This document shows positions 56,535 through 64,000 of a DNA stretch of 64,000 nt, in pieces. The translations under genes were made by a program, and so were the position numbers. This DNA is from Thiorhodococcus drewsii AZ1 (GTDB taxonomy: Bacteria; Pseudomonadota; Gammaproteobacteria; Chromatiales; Chromatiaceae), in assembly GCF_000224065.1 (NCBI RefSeq), contig NZ_AFWT01000004.1, forward strand, positions 148,121 through 212,120, written 5' to 3'. Positions within the stretch are counted from its first letter, which is position 1. Each line of letters opens with the position of its first letter. A model generated the notes under the pieces. The model searched no databases. It was not told where the DNA came from and was given only the letters and a program-made list of their open reading frames with translations.

Positions 56535-56981
56535 TCAGATACCCGTGCCGGGAGTCATCTCCAGACGCACGCCGTGCTTGTGATACCAGGCCCGGTCGAG
56601 CGACCAGACGACCGAATCCACGTCGGGCTCGGCCAGCATGACGGCGATGGCGCGCATCTCGGTTTCGCGGAAGGCGCGCTCGGCGGCCTGGAGCGCGGCG
56701 TCGTCCGCCGGCTTGTCGGCCAGGGACGGATCAGCGGTCTTCACATAGGTCTCGATCGAGACCAGGTCGGCGAGCGGGCTGGTGAGCGTTGCGATGCCGT
56801 TGAGAAAAACGGTGACCCGGAAGCGATAGGGCGACTGCGCCAACACCGGATCCTCTTCCAGCAGCGTATTGAGCTGCCAGACGCGCGGAGTCGCCCCGTA
56901 GCGGTCCCAGGCCAGCGTCACGATGAGAAACAGAAACAAAAAGGCGGAGATGATGATGGAGTTTCGCGTCAGGCGATCCAT
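56535..56981 (-). CDS. Small single-pass membrane protein of unknown function
   Basis: A 148-residue protein with one N-terminal helix (about 8-25: IIISAFLFLFLIVTLAW) and a presumably periplasmic domain that I do not recognise (FRVTVFLNGIATLTSP, DVDSVVWSLDRAWYHKHGV). The frame extends ten codons upstream to 57011. It is the first gene of a two-gene unit with the DUF2726 gene and is divergent from the DUF4407 gene. Confidence 0.65.
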   Translation of the reverse strand: MDRLTRNSIIISAFLFLFLIVTLAWDRYGATPRVWQLNTLLEEDPVLAQSPYRFRVTVFLNGIATLTSPLADLVSIETYVKTADPSLADKPADDAALQAAERAFRETEMRAIAVMLAEPDVDSVVWSLDRAWYHKHGVRLEMTPGTGI

Positions 56982-57151
56982 GTGTCGAAAACCTCGAAGG
57001 ACTGTCCACAATGACCGCCGTCGGGGCGGCGGATGTTAACGGCACATCATGCTTGGACAGACGGATCCGGTGCAACCCTGGAGCGGATGCCCGGCTCGCA
57101 CCGAAAGCATAGAATAGGCCAAGCCTCGCCCCCTTCCCATGAGATCTCACT

Positions 57152-59482
57152 ATGGACAACCGATCTCGCTCGTCCCCGCATTCCAGCATTGCATTCACCA
57201 CCTATCTGCGCCTGCGTCCCTACGGCGATCGGCTGCTCACACCCGCCGTCTCCGTCTGGCTCGGCTTCGCCTGGGTCCTGATCCTGCTGATGGCGAGCCT
57301 CGAAGGCGTCGTCTGGGGGCTGATCGGGGCCTCGATCGTGCCGCACGACACGCCCTGGATGCGCCCCTTGGCCGGGCTCTTCATGTTCGCGCTCATGTTC
57401 TCGGTCATCTGGATCGTCGACGCCTCGCTCATCATGTCGGAGCGCCCCATGATCCGGGCACGGCGCTGGAATCCAAACGCCGAGCGCGGTCTCGGCGCGC
57501 TGCTGCGCTGGTGGATCGGCATCCTGGCACGGCTCGCCATCGTCGCCGTCTCGCTCTATGTCACCGCCCCCTTTCTGGGCAAGCTGATCCGTGCCGACGA
57601 CATTGCGACCTACCACCAGCGCCAGGTCGAGCGCTACCAGACGGAACGCGAAGCGCGGCTGCAATCCGAGATCGCACGGGAGACACGCGACACCAAGGCG
57701 CTCTACACCAAACGCACCGCGCCGATTGAGGCCGAAATCGCACGCCTGAACCGCTCACTCGCCACCGAGCGCGAGCGCCAATCCCTGATCGAGCAGGAAT
57801 TCGCGCCGGTGATGGAGATCCTGCGCCAAGATCTGGCCGGCACCCAGAAACGCATCGGAGACGAGATCCTAGGCCGCGACGGACGCCCGGCAGGTCGCGG
57901 CCGGGAGGCACGCAAATGGGAGGCCAATGCCGAACGGCTCGCCCAGCAGCTGAAGGCCAAACAGGCCGAGCTCGACCAACAGACCGCGTCCATCGCACAA
58001 CGCATCGAACAACTCGAAAAAGCCCTACGCGAACGCACCGAGGAACTGGAGCGTCTGCGCCAGGAACGACAGAGTCGGCTCGAGCGCATCGCCGTCGAGG
58101 TCGCCGCGCGTCAGGTCGAGGCCGCACCGCCGCAGCTCACATTCGCCGCGCGCTCGCTGGCGCTGCAGGCGCTCCGCGACCGTCCCGAGGAGCACAGCGT
58201 ACCCCATTTCGAAACGGTCGAGGGCTTCGCTCAGGCCGCGCTCGGGGTGCTCTTCTTCTCGCTGATCGCCATCAAATTGTTCGAGCCGCCCTCGGTGCGT
58301 GCCTATTTCAGTGAAACCATCCAGATGCAGTACCGCAAATATCTGGAGGGCGGGCTTGCCGATATCCCGGGATTCGAGCTGCCAGAGGAACCCAGTCGAC
58401 GCCTCAACAGCGCCGAATTCGTGCGGCTCTGGAGCGCCTTCGAGCGCGATCCGGCCTCCTTCTACCAGGAGCGGCAATCGCTCATCGAGGTTCGGGCACC
58501 GCTGCGCCGTTTCCTGACCGAGCAGGCGCTCGAACAGGAGGCGTTGCTCCAGCGCATGGAGAATCTGCGCGAGGAACGGACCCATCTGCAACGACGCCGC
58601 GACTATGAGCTGGCCGCGCTCGACCGCGAACTCGCGATCCGAACCGATCAGCTCCAGGCCAAGCTCGCCAACGAGACCAAGGCGCTGCACAACCAGCGCC
58701 GAATCGAACTGGCGTCCGAGATACAACAGGCACGCGAGGACTGGAATCGCAGCCGCACCCAACAAGAGGCCGAACTGCGCCAACGGGAGGAGGCGCTCGC
58801 CTTGGAGCAGGAAGCCGCCCGCGAGGAATGGCGTCTGCGCGAACGCGAACTCGCCAACCTGCATGCGCGTGGCGAGGCCGAGACACGCCAGTCCGAACTC
58901 GCCAAACAGCTCGCCCACGCCGAGAAGCTCGCCGAGCTGGAGCTGAAGCGCAAACGCGAACGCGATCAGATGCGTCTCAAGGCCATGCGCGGGGAACTCG
59001 CCCGACTGCGCGCCCTGGAAGGCCGGCAGGGCAGCGAACTCCAGACGCTGCGCGAGACCGAACGCAAACTGAACGACCAGATCGCCAGCATCGAACAGAC
59101 CGCACTCACCCTGAGCGAGGATCTCGAAACCGAGCGGGCCCAGCTGACCAAACTGAATCGGGCCGCAGAAACCAAGGCCGCAGAAAGCGGACGTAAACGC
59201 AGATTCTGGACGCGCGGCGAAAACGGCATCCTGCGCGACATCAAACGCAACCTCAAGACACTCGAAAAGACCGAGCGGGCGAACAGAGAACGACTTGCCA
59301 AACTGAACGAAGAACGGCGCACCCTAGAAGGCCGCCGCCAGGCCAATGCCACCGAATTGCACGAAACGGAAACCCGACTCGCCGCCACCCGAGTACGCAT
59401 CGAATTCTATGAAGACAGCCTGAGCCAGCTAATGGGTGCGGAGGAGCAGCAGGCGACCAGCACCTCGACCGAACCGCATTGA
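57152..59482 (+). CDS. DUF4407-family membrane coiled-coil protein
   Basis: A 776-residue protein. Three hydrophobic segments (about 32-62, 68-92, 115-147) precede a coiled coil (about 150-335). Another membrane segment follows (about 355-378), then a very long Glu/Arg/Gln/Leu-rich coiled coil (about 430-760). The membrane part matches DUF4407, a family of unknown function. The coiled coils suggest a scaffold or tether. It is divergent from the small membrane protein/DUF2726 pair with a 170-base shared promoter region. Confidence 0.75.
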   Translation: MDNRSRSSPHSSIAFTTYLRLRPYGDRLLTPAVSVWLGFAWVLILLMASLEGVVWGLIGASIVPHDTPWMRPLAGLFMFALMFSVIWIVDASLIMSERPMIRARRWNPNAERGLGALLRWWIGILARLAIVAVSLYVTAPFLGKLIRADDIATYHQRQVERYQTEREARLQSEIARETRDTKALYTKRTAPIEAEIARLNRSLATERERQSLIEQEFAPVMEILRQDLAGTQKRIGDEILGRDGRPAGRGREARKWEANAERLAQQLKAKQAELDQQTASIAQRIEQLEKALRERTEELERLRQERQSRLERIAVEVAARQVEAAPPQLTFAARSLALQALRDRPEEHSVPHFETVEGFAQAALGVLFFSLIAIKLFEPPSVRAYFSETIQMQYRKYLEGGLADIPGFELPEEPSRRLNSAEFVRLWSAFERDPASFYQERQSLIEVRAPLRRFLTEQALEQEALLQRMENLREERTHLQRRRDYELAALDRELAIRTDQLQAKLANETKALHNQRRIELASEIQQAREDWNRSRTQQEAELRQREEALALEQEAAREEWRLRERELANLHARGEAETRQSELAKQLAHAEKLAELELKRKRERDQMRLKAMRGELARLRALEGRQGSELQTLRETERKLNDQIASIEQTALTLSEDLETERAQLTKLNRAAETKAAESGRKRRFWTRGENGILRDIKRNLKTLEKTERANRERLAKLNEERRTLEGRRQANATELHETETRLAATRVRIEFYEDSLSQLMGAEEQQATSTSTEPH

Positions 59483-59590
59483 TCGCCGCCGCATCGGAAC
59501 GACGTCCTTACGACGTCCTTTAGCTCCCGCAACCTGGCACAGCGCAACCAAGCCCAGAAAGACATCGGGCAACACCGACGCCGCGCGAAC

Positions 59591-60451
59591 TCAGGGCGCC
59601 TTCAGCACGGCACGGCACGCTGCGGGAAAGGTCGGCTGCACACGTCGGCCACCGCCCTTTTTGCTCGGCTTGCGTGCCTCCGGGCTGAACCACCAGGCCA
59701 ACTCCCGACCACAGCCGTCGCCCGGCGGGACCGGGGCCTGACTCTGGCACAGCGGGCTATCGTCCGGGCAGACGAGACGCACGTGGAAATGGGCATCGTG
59801 CCCCCACCAGGGACGGATCTTGCGCAGCCAGCCGCGATCGCCGCGCGCGCTGCGGCACAGCGCCTGTTTGATCGGCGGATTGACGAAGATGCGATCGACC
59901 GACGGATGACGCGCGGCGGTCTCGAGCAGGAAGCGCTGATCGTCAGTCCAATAACGGCTGACGCCTAGACCATCCGGGGTCACCATGCTGTTTGGATCGC
60001 CGCGCTTGTCCATCCGATCCCGTGCATTCGCGGGCGAATCGGCCAGGGTGAACCAGATGTCCACGTCCAGACCGATCTGATGACTGCGGTGCGACGAGGA
60101 CATGAGCCCACCGCGCGGCTGACTCAGATCGCCGACCATCATGAGCCGATCGCCATGACGCTGCTGGGCACGCCCCAAATCGCGGATAAAGTCGAGCAGC
60201 TCGGGATGGCCATAGTAGCGATTGCGATAACGCCGCACGCTGACATAGCCAGGCCCGGTCTCGGGCAGCGCATCGGCACCGCCGATACAGCCGTTGGAAT
60301 AGCCGCCGATCGCACGCGCCGGCCCGGAGTTGGGCCGCGCCACATCACCCCAAGGCGAGGCGACGACTCCCGCCACCGGGAGCAGAAGAAGCAACAATCC
60401 AGAAAGGAGGTGTGCGCTCCGCCAACGTGAGTGGGTAACCATCGATTGCAT
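59591..60451 (-). CDS. mepA: Penicillin-insensitive murein endopeptidase
   Basis: A 286-residue LAS-family metallopeptidase that cuts D-Ala-mDAP cross-links in the periplasm. It has a signal peptide (about 12-30), the zinc motif SSHRSHQIGLDVDIW (His near 123/126, Asp133), HDAHFHVRL with the further His ligands near 217-222, and cysteine pairs in the C-terminal half. The ATG at 60451 is preferred over 60442; the frame is open to 60529. It lies downstream of ffh on the same strand. Confidence 0.92.
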   Translation of the reverse strand: MQSMVTHSRWRSAHLLSGLLLLLLPVAGVVASPWGDVARPNSGPARAIGGYSNGCIGGADALPETGPGYVSVRRYRNRYYGHPELLDFIRDLGRAQQRHGDRLMMVGDLSQPRGGLMSSSHRSHQIGLDVDIWFTLADSPANARDRMDKRGDPNSMVTPDGLGVSRYWTDDQRFLLETAARHPSVDRIFVNPPIKQALCRSARGDRGWLRKIRPWWGHDAHFHVRLVCPDDSPLCQSQAPVPPGDGCGRELAWWFSPEARKPSKKGGGRRVQPTFPAACRAVLKAP

Positions 60452-60490
60452 GCCGATCTCTACGATTGCTGGAGGGGAGACGTGATCGGA

Positions 60491-60534
60491 CGTAGGAACG
60501 CACCTCAAGTCGTGCGCATGCATTCGCACCTACG
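60491..60534. repeat. Palindromic repeat with ATGCAT core
   Basis: Inner palindrome GTGCGCATGCATTCGCAC (60512-60529) with outer arms CGTAGG (60491-60496) and CCTACG (60529-60534), in the mepA-ffh gap. It is related to the GTGCGAAT-ATTCGCAC repeat at 35897-35914. Confidence 0.4.
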
Positions 60535-60597
60535 GCCACGATGAGGATCGCAAGCAGGCGCCGTTGGTTCTCCCAAACGGCGCGCGGCACGCCCGCC

Positions 60598-62010
60598 TCA
60601 CATAGGGAAACCACCACCGCCAGGAGGCATGCCGCCCGGAGGGAAACCGCCGCCCGGCATGAAGCCCGGCGGCAGACGACCTTGCATCGAACGCATCATC
60701 TTGGCCATGCCGCCACCCTTCATCTTCTTGAGCATCTTCTGCATCTGGGCGAACTGCTTCAACAGCTGATTCACGTCCTGGACCTGAGTGCCGGAACCGG
60801 CCGCGATGCGACGCTTTCTGGCCCCCTTGATGATGGCCGGAAACTGACGTTCCTTGGGGGTCATGGAGTTGATGATGGCGACCAGCTTGCCCATCTCCTT
60901 GTCGCTCGCCTTATTCTTGACGTGCTCCGGGAGCTGGTTCATGCCGGGCAGCTTCTCCATCATGCCCATCATGCCGCCCATCTTGTTCATCTGCTCCAAC
61001 TGTTCCTTGAAATCAGAGAGATCGAAGTCCTTGCCCTTTTTGAGCTTCTTGACCAGCTTTTCGGCCTGATCCTTGTCGACCTTGGACTGAACCTCCTCGA
61101 CCAGCGACACCACGTCGCCCATGCCGAGGATGCGCGAAGCGATACGGTCGGGATGGAACGGCTCCAGCGCGGTGGTCTTCTCTCCGGTACCGAGGAACTT
61201 GATCGGCTTGCCGGTGATTTGGCGAATCGAGAGCGCCGCACCACCGCGGGCATCGCCGTCCGTCTTGGTCAGGATGACGCCGGTCAGAGGCAGCGCCGCG
61301 TCGAACGCCTTGGCCGTGTTGGCCGCGTCCTGACCGGTCATGGAGTCGACCACGAACAGGGTCTCGACCGGCTTCACCGACGCATGGATGGACTTGATCT
61401 CGTCCATCATCTCGGTGTCGACGTGCAGACGGCCGGCGGTATCGACGATCAGCACGTCCTTGAAATGCTTGCGTGCGCTGTCGAGCGCGCGCGTGGCGAT
61501 CGCCACCGGGTCCTCGTCGCCCTGGCTGGGACAGAACTCCGCGCCGACCTCGGCCGCAACCGTCTTCAGCTGTTCGATGGCCGCCGGACGATAGACGTCG
61601 CAGCTCACCACCATGACCGATTTCTTCTGCTTCTCCTGCAACCAGCGAGCGAGCTTGGCAACGCTGGTCGTCTTACCCGAACCCTGCAGACCGGCCATGA
61701 GGATGACCGCAGGCGGCTGGGCGATGAGATCGAGCTGCTCGTTGGCCTGCCCCATCAGCATGACCAGCTCGTCATTGACGATCTTGATCAGCACCTGACC
61801 TGGCGTCAGACTCTTGGTCACCTCCTCGCCGAGCGCCTTCTCGCGGACGTCCTCGACGAACTGGCGCACCACCGGCAGCGCCACGTCCGCCTCCAGCAAC
61901 GCCATGCGGACCTCACGCAGGGTCTCTTTGATGTTTTCGTCGGTCAAACGACCCTGACCACGGAGGTTGGTCAGGACACGCTCGAAGCGATCCTGCAGAT
62001 TTTGGAACAT
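60598..62010 (-). CDS. ffh: Signal recognition particle GTPase Ffh
   Basis: A 470-residue SRP54 protein that targets nascent membrane proteins to FtsY. It has an N domain (about 1-88), a GTPase G domain with GLQGSGKTT (near 107), DTAGR, TKTDGDARGG, and a methionine-rich M domain (about 295-430) that binds 4.5S RNA. The C-terminal tail is unusually Gly/Pro/Met-rich. It is divergent from ypjD, the common gammaproteobacterial arrangement. Confidence 0.96.
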   Translation of the reverse strand: MFQNLQDRFERVLTNLRGQGRLTDENIKETLREVRMALLEADVALPVVRQFVEDVREKALGEEVTKSLTPGQVLIKIVNDELVMLMGQANEQLDLIAQPPAVILMAGLQGSGKTTSVAKLARWLQEKQKKSVMVVSCDVYRPAAIEQLKTVAAEVGAEFCPSQGDEDPVAIATRALDSARKHFKDVLIVDTAGRLHVDTEMMDEIKSIHASVKPVETLFVVDSMTGQDAANTAKAFDAALPLTGVILTKTDGDARGGAALSIRQITGKPIKFLGTGEKTTALEPFHPDRIASRILGMGDVVSLVEEVQSKVDKDQAEKLVKKLKKGKDFDLSDFKEQLEQMNKMGGMMGMMEKLPGMNQLPEHVKNKASDKEMGKLVAIINSMTPKERQFPAIIKGARKRRIAAGSGTQVQDVNQLLKQFAQMQKMLKKMKGGGMAKMMRSMQGRLPPGFMPGGGFPPGGMPPGGGGFPM

Positions 62011-62090
62011 GCTACGACCTCGAATCGGCGCCTAATCGGCGCAATTTCAAGAAAAAACCATTGCCATCGGCTTACGACATGACTTGTGAG

Positions 62091-62096
62091 TATAAT
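62091..62096 (+). promoter_or_regulatory. TATAAT -10 box upstream of ypjD
   Basis: A consensus TATAAT in the 162-base divergent space between ffh and ypjD. No good -35 lies 16-18 bases upstream; TTGCCA at 62061 is too far. It is therefore a weak call. Confidence 0.3.
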
Positions 62097-62172
62097 GCAG
62101 GGTCAATGTTGGACGATACGACCACAATACGTTCCCCGTTCCACCGTATTTATTTAAGATGACGTCGAGAAC

Positions 62173-62979
62173 ATGACTCACACCCTCCTCGCCTACATCG
62201 CCACCGCCAGCTACATCGCCGCAGCCCTGTTCATCGGCATGCGCCTGTTCCGCAAGGAGGGTTGGATTCCCCCTCGTTCGCTGGCCATCGCCGTAGCCTT
62301 CCTCGGCCTAGCGCTCCATAGCTGGGTTCTTTGGGACAGCATCTTCAGCCGCGCTGGCATCAATCTCGGCTTCTATCACGCACTGGCGCTCACATCCTGG
62401 ACCATCATCGCACTACTTCTGGTCTCCAGTCTGAGCAAGCCGGTCGACAACCTAGGCCTGATCCTGCTGCCCGCCGCCGCGTTGAGCCTACTGCTCGAAA
62501 CCCACTTCGCGGAAGTCAGCTTCATGCGCGCCTCGGCCTCCTGGCCGCTGAAGATCCACGTACTACTGTCGATGCTGGCCTACAGTCTGCTGACCCTGGC
62601 CGCCGTCCAAGCGATACTGCTCTCCGTGCAGGACTACCATCTACGCCACCGCCACCCTGGCGGATTCGTACGCACCCTGCCCCCATTGCAGACGATGGAA
62701 AGCCTGCTGTTCGAGATGATCTCCGCCGGATTCGTCCTGCTCACGCTCGCCCTGATCAGCGGCTTCGCCTTCTTGGAGAACATGTTCGCCCAGCACCTGG
62801 TGCACAAGACGGTGCTCTCCGTCCTCGCCTGGCTGGTCTTCGGCGGACTACTGGTCGGACGCTTCCGCAAGGGCTGGCGCGGACGCACCGCCATCGCCTG
62901 GACCCTCGGCGGATTCGTGATCCTCATCCTCGCCTACTTCGGAAGCAAGGCCGTCCTGCAGTTCGTCCTGCAGCGCTAG
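62173..62979 (+). CDS. ypjD: CcsA/YpjD-family inner membrane protein
   Basis: A 268-residue protein with eight hydrophobic segments matching the cytochrome c assembly (CcsA/HemX-like) fold: TM helices near 5-22, 38-55, 65-85, 95-110, 130-150, 185-200, 215-230 and 245-262. Conserved His residues flank the helices (SWPLKIHVLLSMLAYS, QHLVHKTVLS), suggesting haem contact. The role is uncertain; in E. coli it sits next to ffh as here. A terminator-like hairpin follows. Confidence 0.88.
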   Translation: MTHTLLAYIATASYIAAALFIGMRLFRKEGWIPPRSLAIAVAFLGLALHSWVLWDSIFSRAGINLGFYHALALTSWTIIALLLVSSLSKPVDNLGLILLPAAALSLLLETHFAEVSFMRASASWPLKIHVLLSMLAYSLLTLAAVQAILLSVQDYHLRHRHPGGFVRTLPPLQTMESLLFEMISAGFVLLTLALISGFAFLENMFAQHLVHKTVLSVLAWLVFGGLLVGRFRKGWRGRTAIAWTLGGFVILILAYFGSKAVLQFVLQR

Positions 62980-62991
62980 AGGCATCCACCC

Positions 62992-63019
62992 GACCCGCGC
63001 CTCGACCTAGGCGCGGGTC
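62992..63019 (+). terminator. Hairpin downstream of ypjD
   Basis: Perfect 11-bp stem GACCCGCGCCT/AGGCGCGGGTC with a six-base loop, 12 bases after the ypjD stop. There is no T-run of note. The 140 bases from here to the tRNA show nothing further. Confidence 0.55.
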
Positions 63020-63160
63020 TCGCCCGCCCACACCACGACAAGCCAACCCCTATTTCTCACCCGCCCCTTGTCTCCAAGGAGGCTCTAGGTGCAGAATGGC
63101 CCTCTGCCCGACTGGGGTGCCAGCAATGGCCCATCCCCACGTTCGGAGACCCGTCTCAAA

Positions 63161-63236
<76 letters not shown>

Positions 63237-63272
63237 AATACCCGTCCAGCAAGATCCAAGAACGTCATCAAG

Positions 63273-63294
63273 CCCGCCTAAGTGCGGGTTTTTT
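63273..63294 (+). terminator. Intrinsic terminator after tRNA-Ala
   Basis: Stem CCCGC/GCGGG with a six-base loop, directly followed by six T. Textbook rho-independent form, 36 bases past the tRNA CCA end. Confidence 0.75.
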
Positions 63295-63433
63295 ATTGCC
63301 TATTTGTCTTACAACGTCCAGCGAGATTCATTGACATCAACCTTCGCGTGGGGGCAGCATCGGGGGCAACCGCCGACATGCCAGATCAGATGCCCCCATT
63401 TCGCCGCCCTTCGGCCCGAAGGAGTTGCCCCAC

Positions 63434-64000
63434 ATGCCGCTCACCGATGCCAAGATCCGCAACGCCAAGCCAGCCGAGAAGGCCGTCAAGCTCTTCGACG
63501 AGCGCGGCCTATACCTCGAAGTCTCCCCTGCCGGGGGCAAGTGGTGGCGGCTCAAGTATCGATCTGGGGGCAAGGAGAAGCGCCTATCCCTTGGCGTCTA
63601 CCCCGACGTAGGACTGAAGGAGGCCCGGGAACGCCGCGAGGAGGCCCGCGCCCTACTGGCCAATGGCATCGACCCAAGCGAGCACCGCAAGGCACAGAAG
63701 GCCACCCAGCAGGACCAGGCCGCCAACAGTTTCGAGATCATCGCCCGCGAATGGCACGGCTCACGCTCACCGGGATGGGCACCCGGACACGCCAGCAAGA
63801 TCATTCGTCGCCTGGAACTGGATGTCTTCCCTTGGATTGGCTCGCGGCCGATCGCCGCTGTCACCGCCCCCGAGCTGCTGGCGACCGTGCGGCGGATCGA
63901 GACCCGTGGCGCTCTGGAAACCGCCCATCGAGCGCTTCAGAACTGCGGGCAGATATTCCGGTATGCCGTCGCCACCGGACGCGCCGAGCGCGATCCGTCC
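63434..64000 (+). CDS. Tyrosine-recombinase integrase, 5' part (runs off window)
   Basis: The first 189 codons of a P4/IntS-type integrase. The DUF4102 arm-binding domain (about 1-90; MPLTDAKIRNAKPAEK, LYLEVSPAGGKWWRLKY, KRLSLGVYPDVGLKEARER) is complete, and the SAM-like core-binding domain (about 98-185) is nearly so. The catalytic domain with its Arg-His-Arg-Tyr residues lies beyond the edge. AAGGAG precedes the ATG. Its place just after tRNA-Ala, pointing away from it, marks the first gene of a genomic island or prophage. Confidence 0.92.
   Translation, partial: MPLTDAKIRNAKPAEKAVKLFDERGLYLEVSPAGGKWWRLKYRSGGKEKRLSLGVYPDVGLKEARERREEARALLANGIDPSEHRKAQKATQQDQAANSFEIIAREWHGSRSPGWAPGHASKIIRRLELDVFPWIGSRPIAAVTAPELLATVRRIETRGALETAHRALQNCGQIFRYAVATGRAERDPS

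Overview
The window reads as GC-rich chromosomal DNA of a gammaproteobacterium. Gene content and order (carA-carB-greA, ffh-ypjD, rsmA, a second-type lon, tilS/accA, nudB/aspS, a multidomain fructose PTS, a Ter stress cluster) would fit a Chromatiaceae-type purple sulfur bacterium. That placement is inference, because no photosynthesis or sulfur-oxidation gene is present. Coding density is high, and no gap between supported genes exceeds about 300 bases.

Bases 1-9040 hold a Ter stress cluster: terE-, terZ-, terD-, terA- and terB-like genes interleaved with an AIM24-type protein, a phosphoribosyltransferase/TRSP protein, a HAD phosphatase and a CitE-like C-C lyase, closed by an OmpR-type response regulator. 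Two gaps of about 200 bases inside the cluster carry only small weak ORFs. terC lies apart, at 22.2-23.2 kb, beside a Mesh1-like HD hydrolase and a CHAD protein.

Bases 9139-21430: a RIO-type kinase, then a hybrid histidine kinase overlapping a periplasmic solute-binding protein gene, divergent from an OprB-type porin and a fructose PTS (EIIA-HPr-EI fusion, FruK, EIIBBC). This looks like an outer-membrane-to-cytoplasm sugar route with a neighbouring periplasmic sensor. A MITE-like element fills the whole fruK-fruA gap, and a second copy lies inside the ter cluster.

Bases 21448-39980 are mostly housekeeping and stress genes: a HAD-IB phosphatase, transaldolase, rsmA, lon, an O-antigen ligase-like protein, a universal stress protein coupled to a Na/Pi cotransporter, an ABC exporter, a CBS protein, nudB-aspS, an FmdB zinc ribbon and an SDR.

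Bases 39964-43442 hold a coupled cassette: a small ORF, a ParA-like ATPase without Walker A lysines but with a C-terminal membrane anchor, a secreted repeat/SPOR-like protein, and an orthodox MinD/FleN ATPase. It is the best candidate here for an undescribed system.

Bases 43550-62980 contain greA-carB-carA, cnoX, tilS, accA, a DUF457-like membrane protein, a nitrilase-superfamily protein whose catalytic Cys is Gly, a TrpD-like protein with a Rieske ferredoxin, a DUF2726/DUF4407 membrane group, mepA, ffh and ypjD. The right edge holds tRNA-Ala(CGC) followed by the start of a tyrosine-recombinase integrase, which marks the entrance of an island that continues beyond the window. Several dispersed palindromic intergenic repeats occur throughout.
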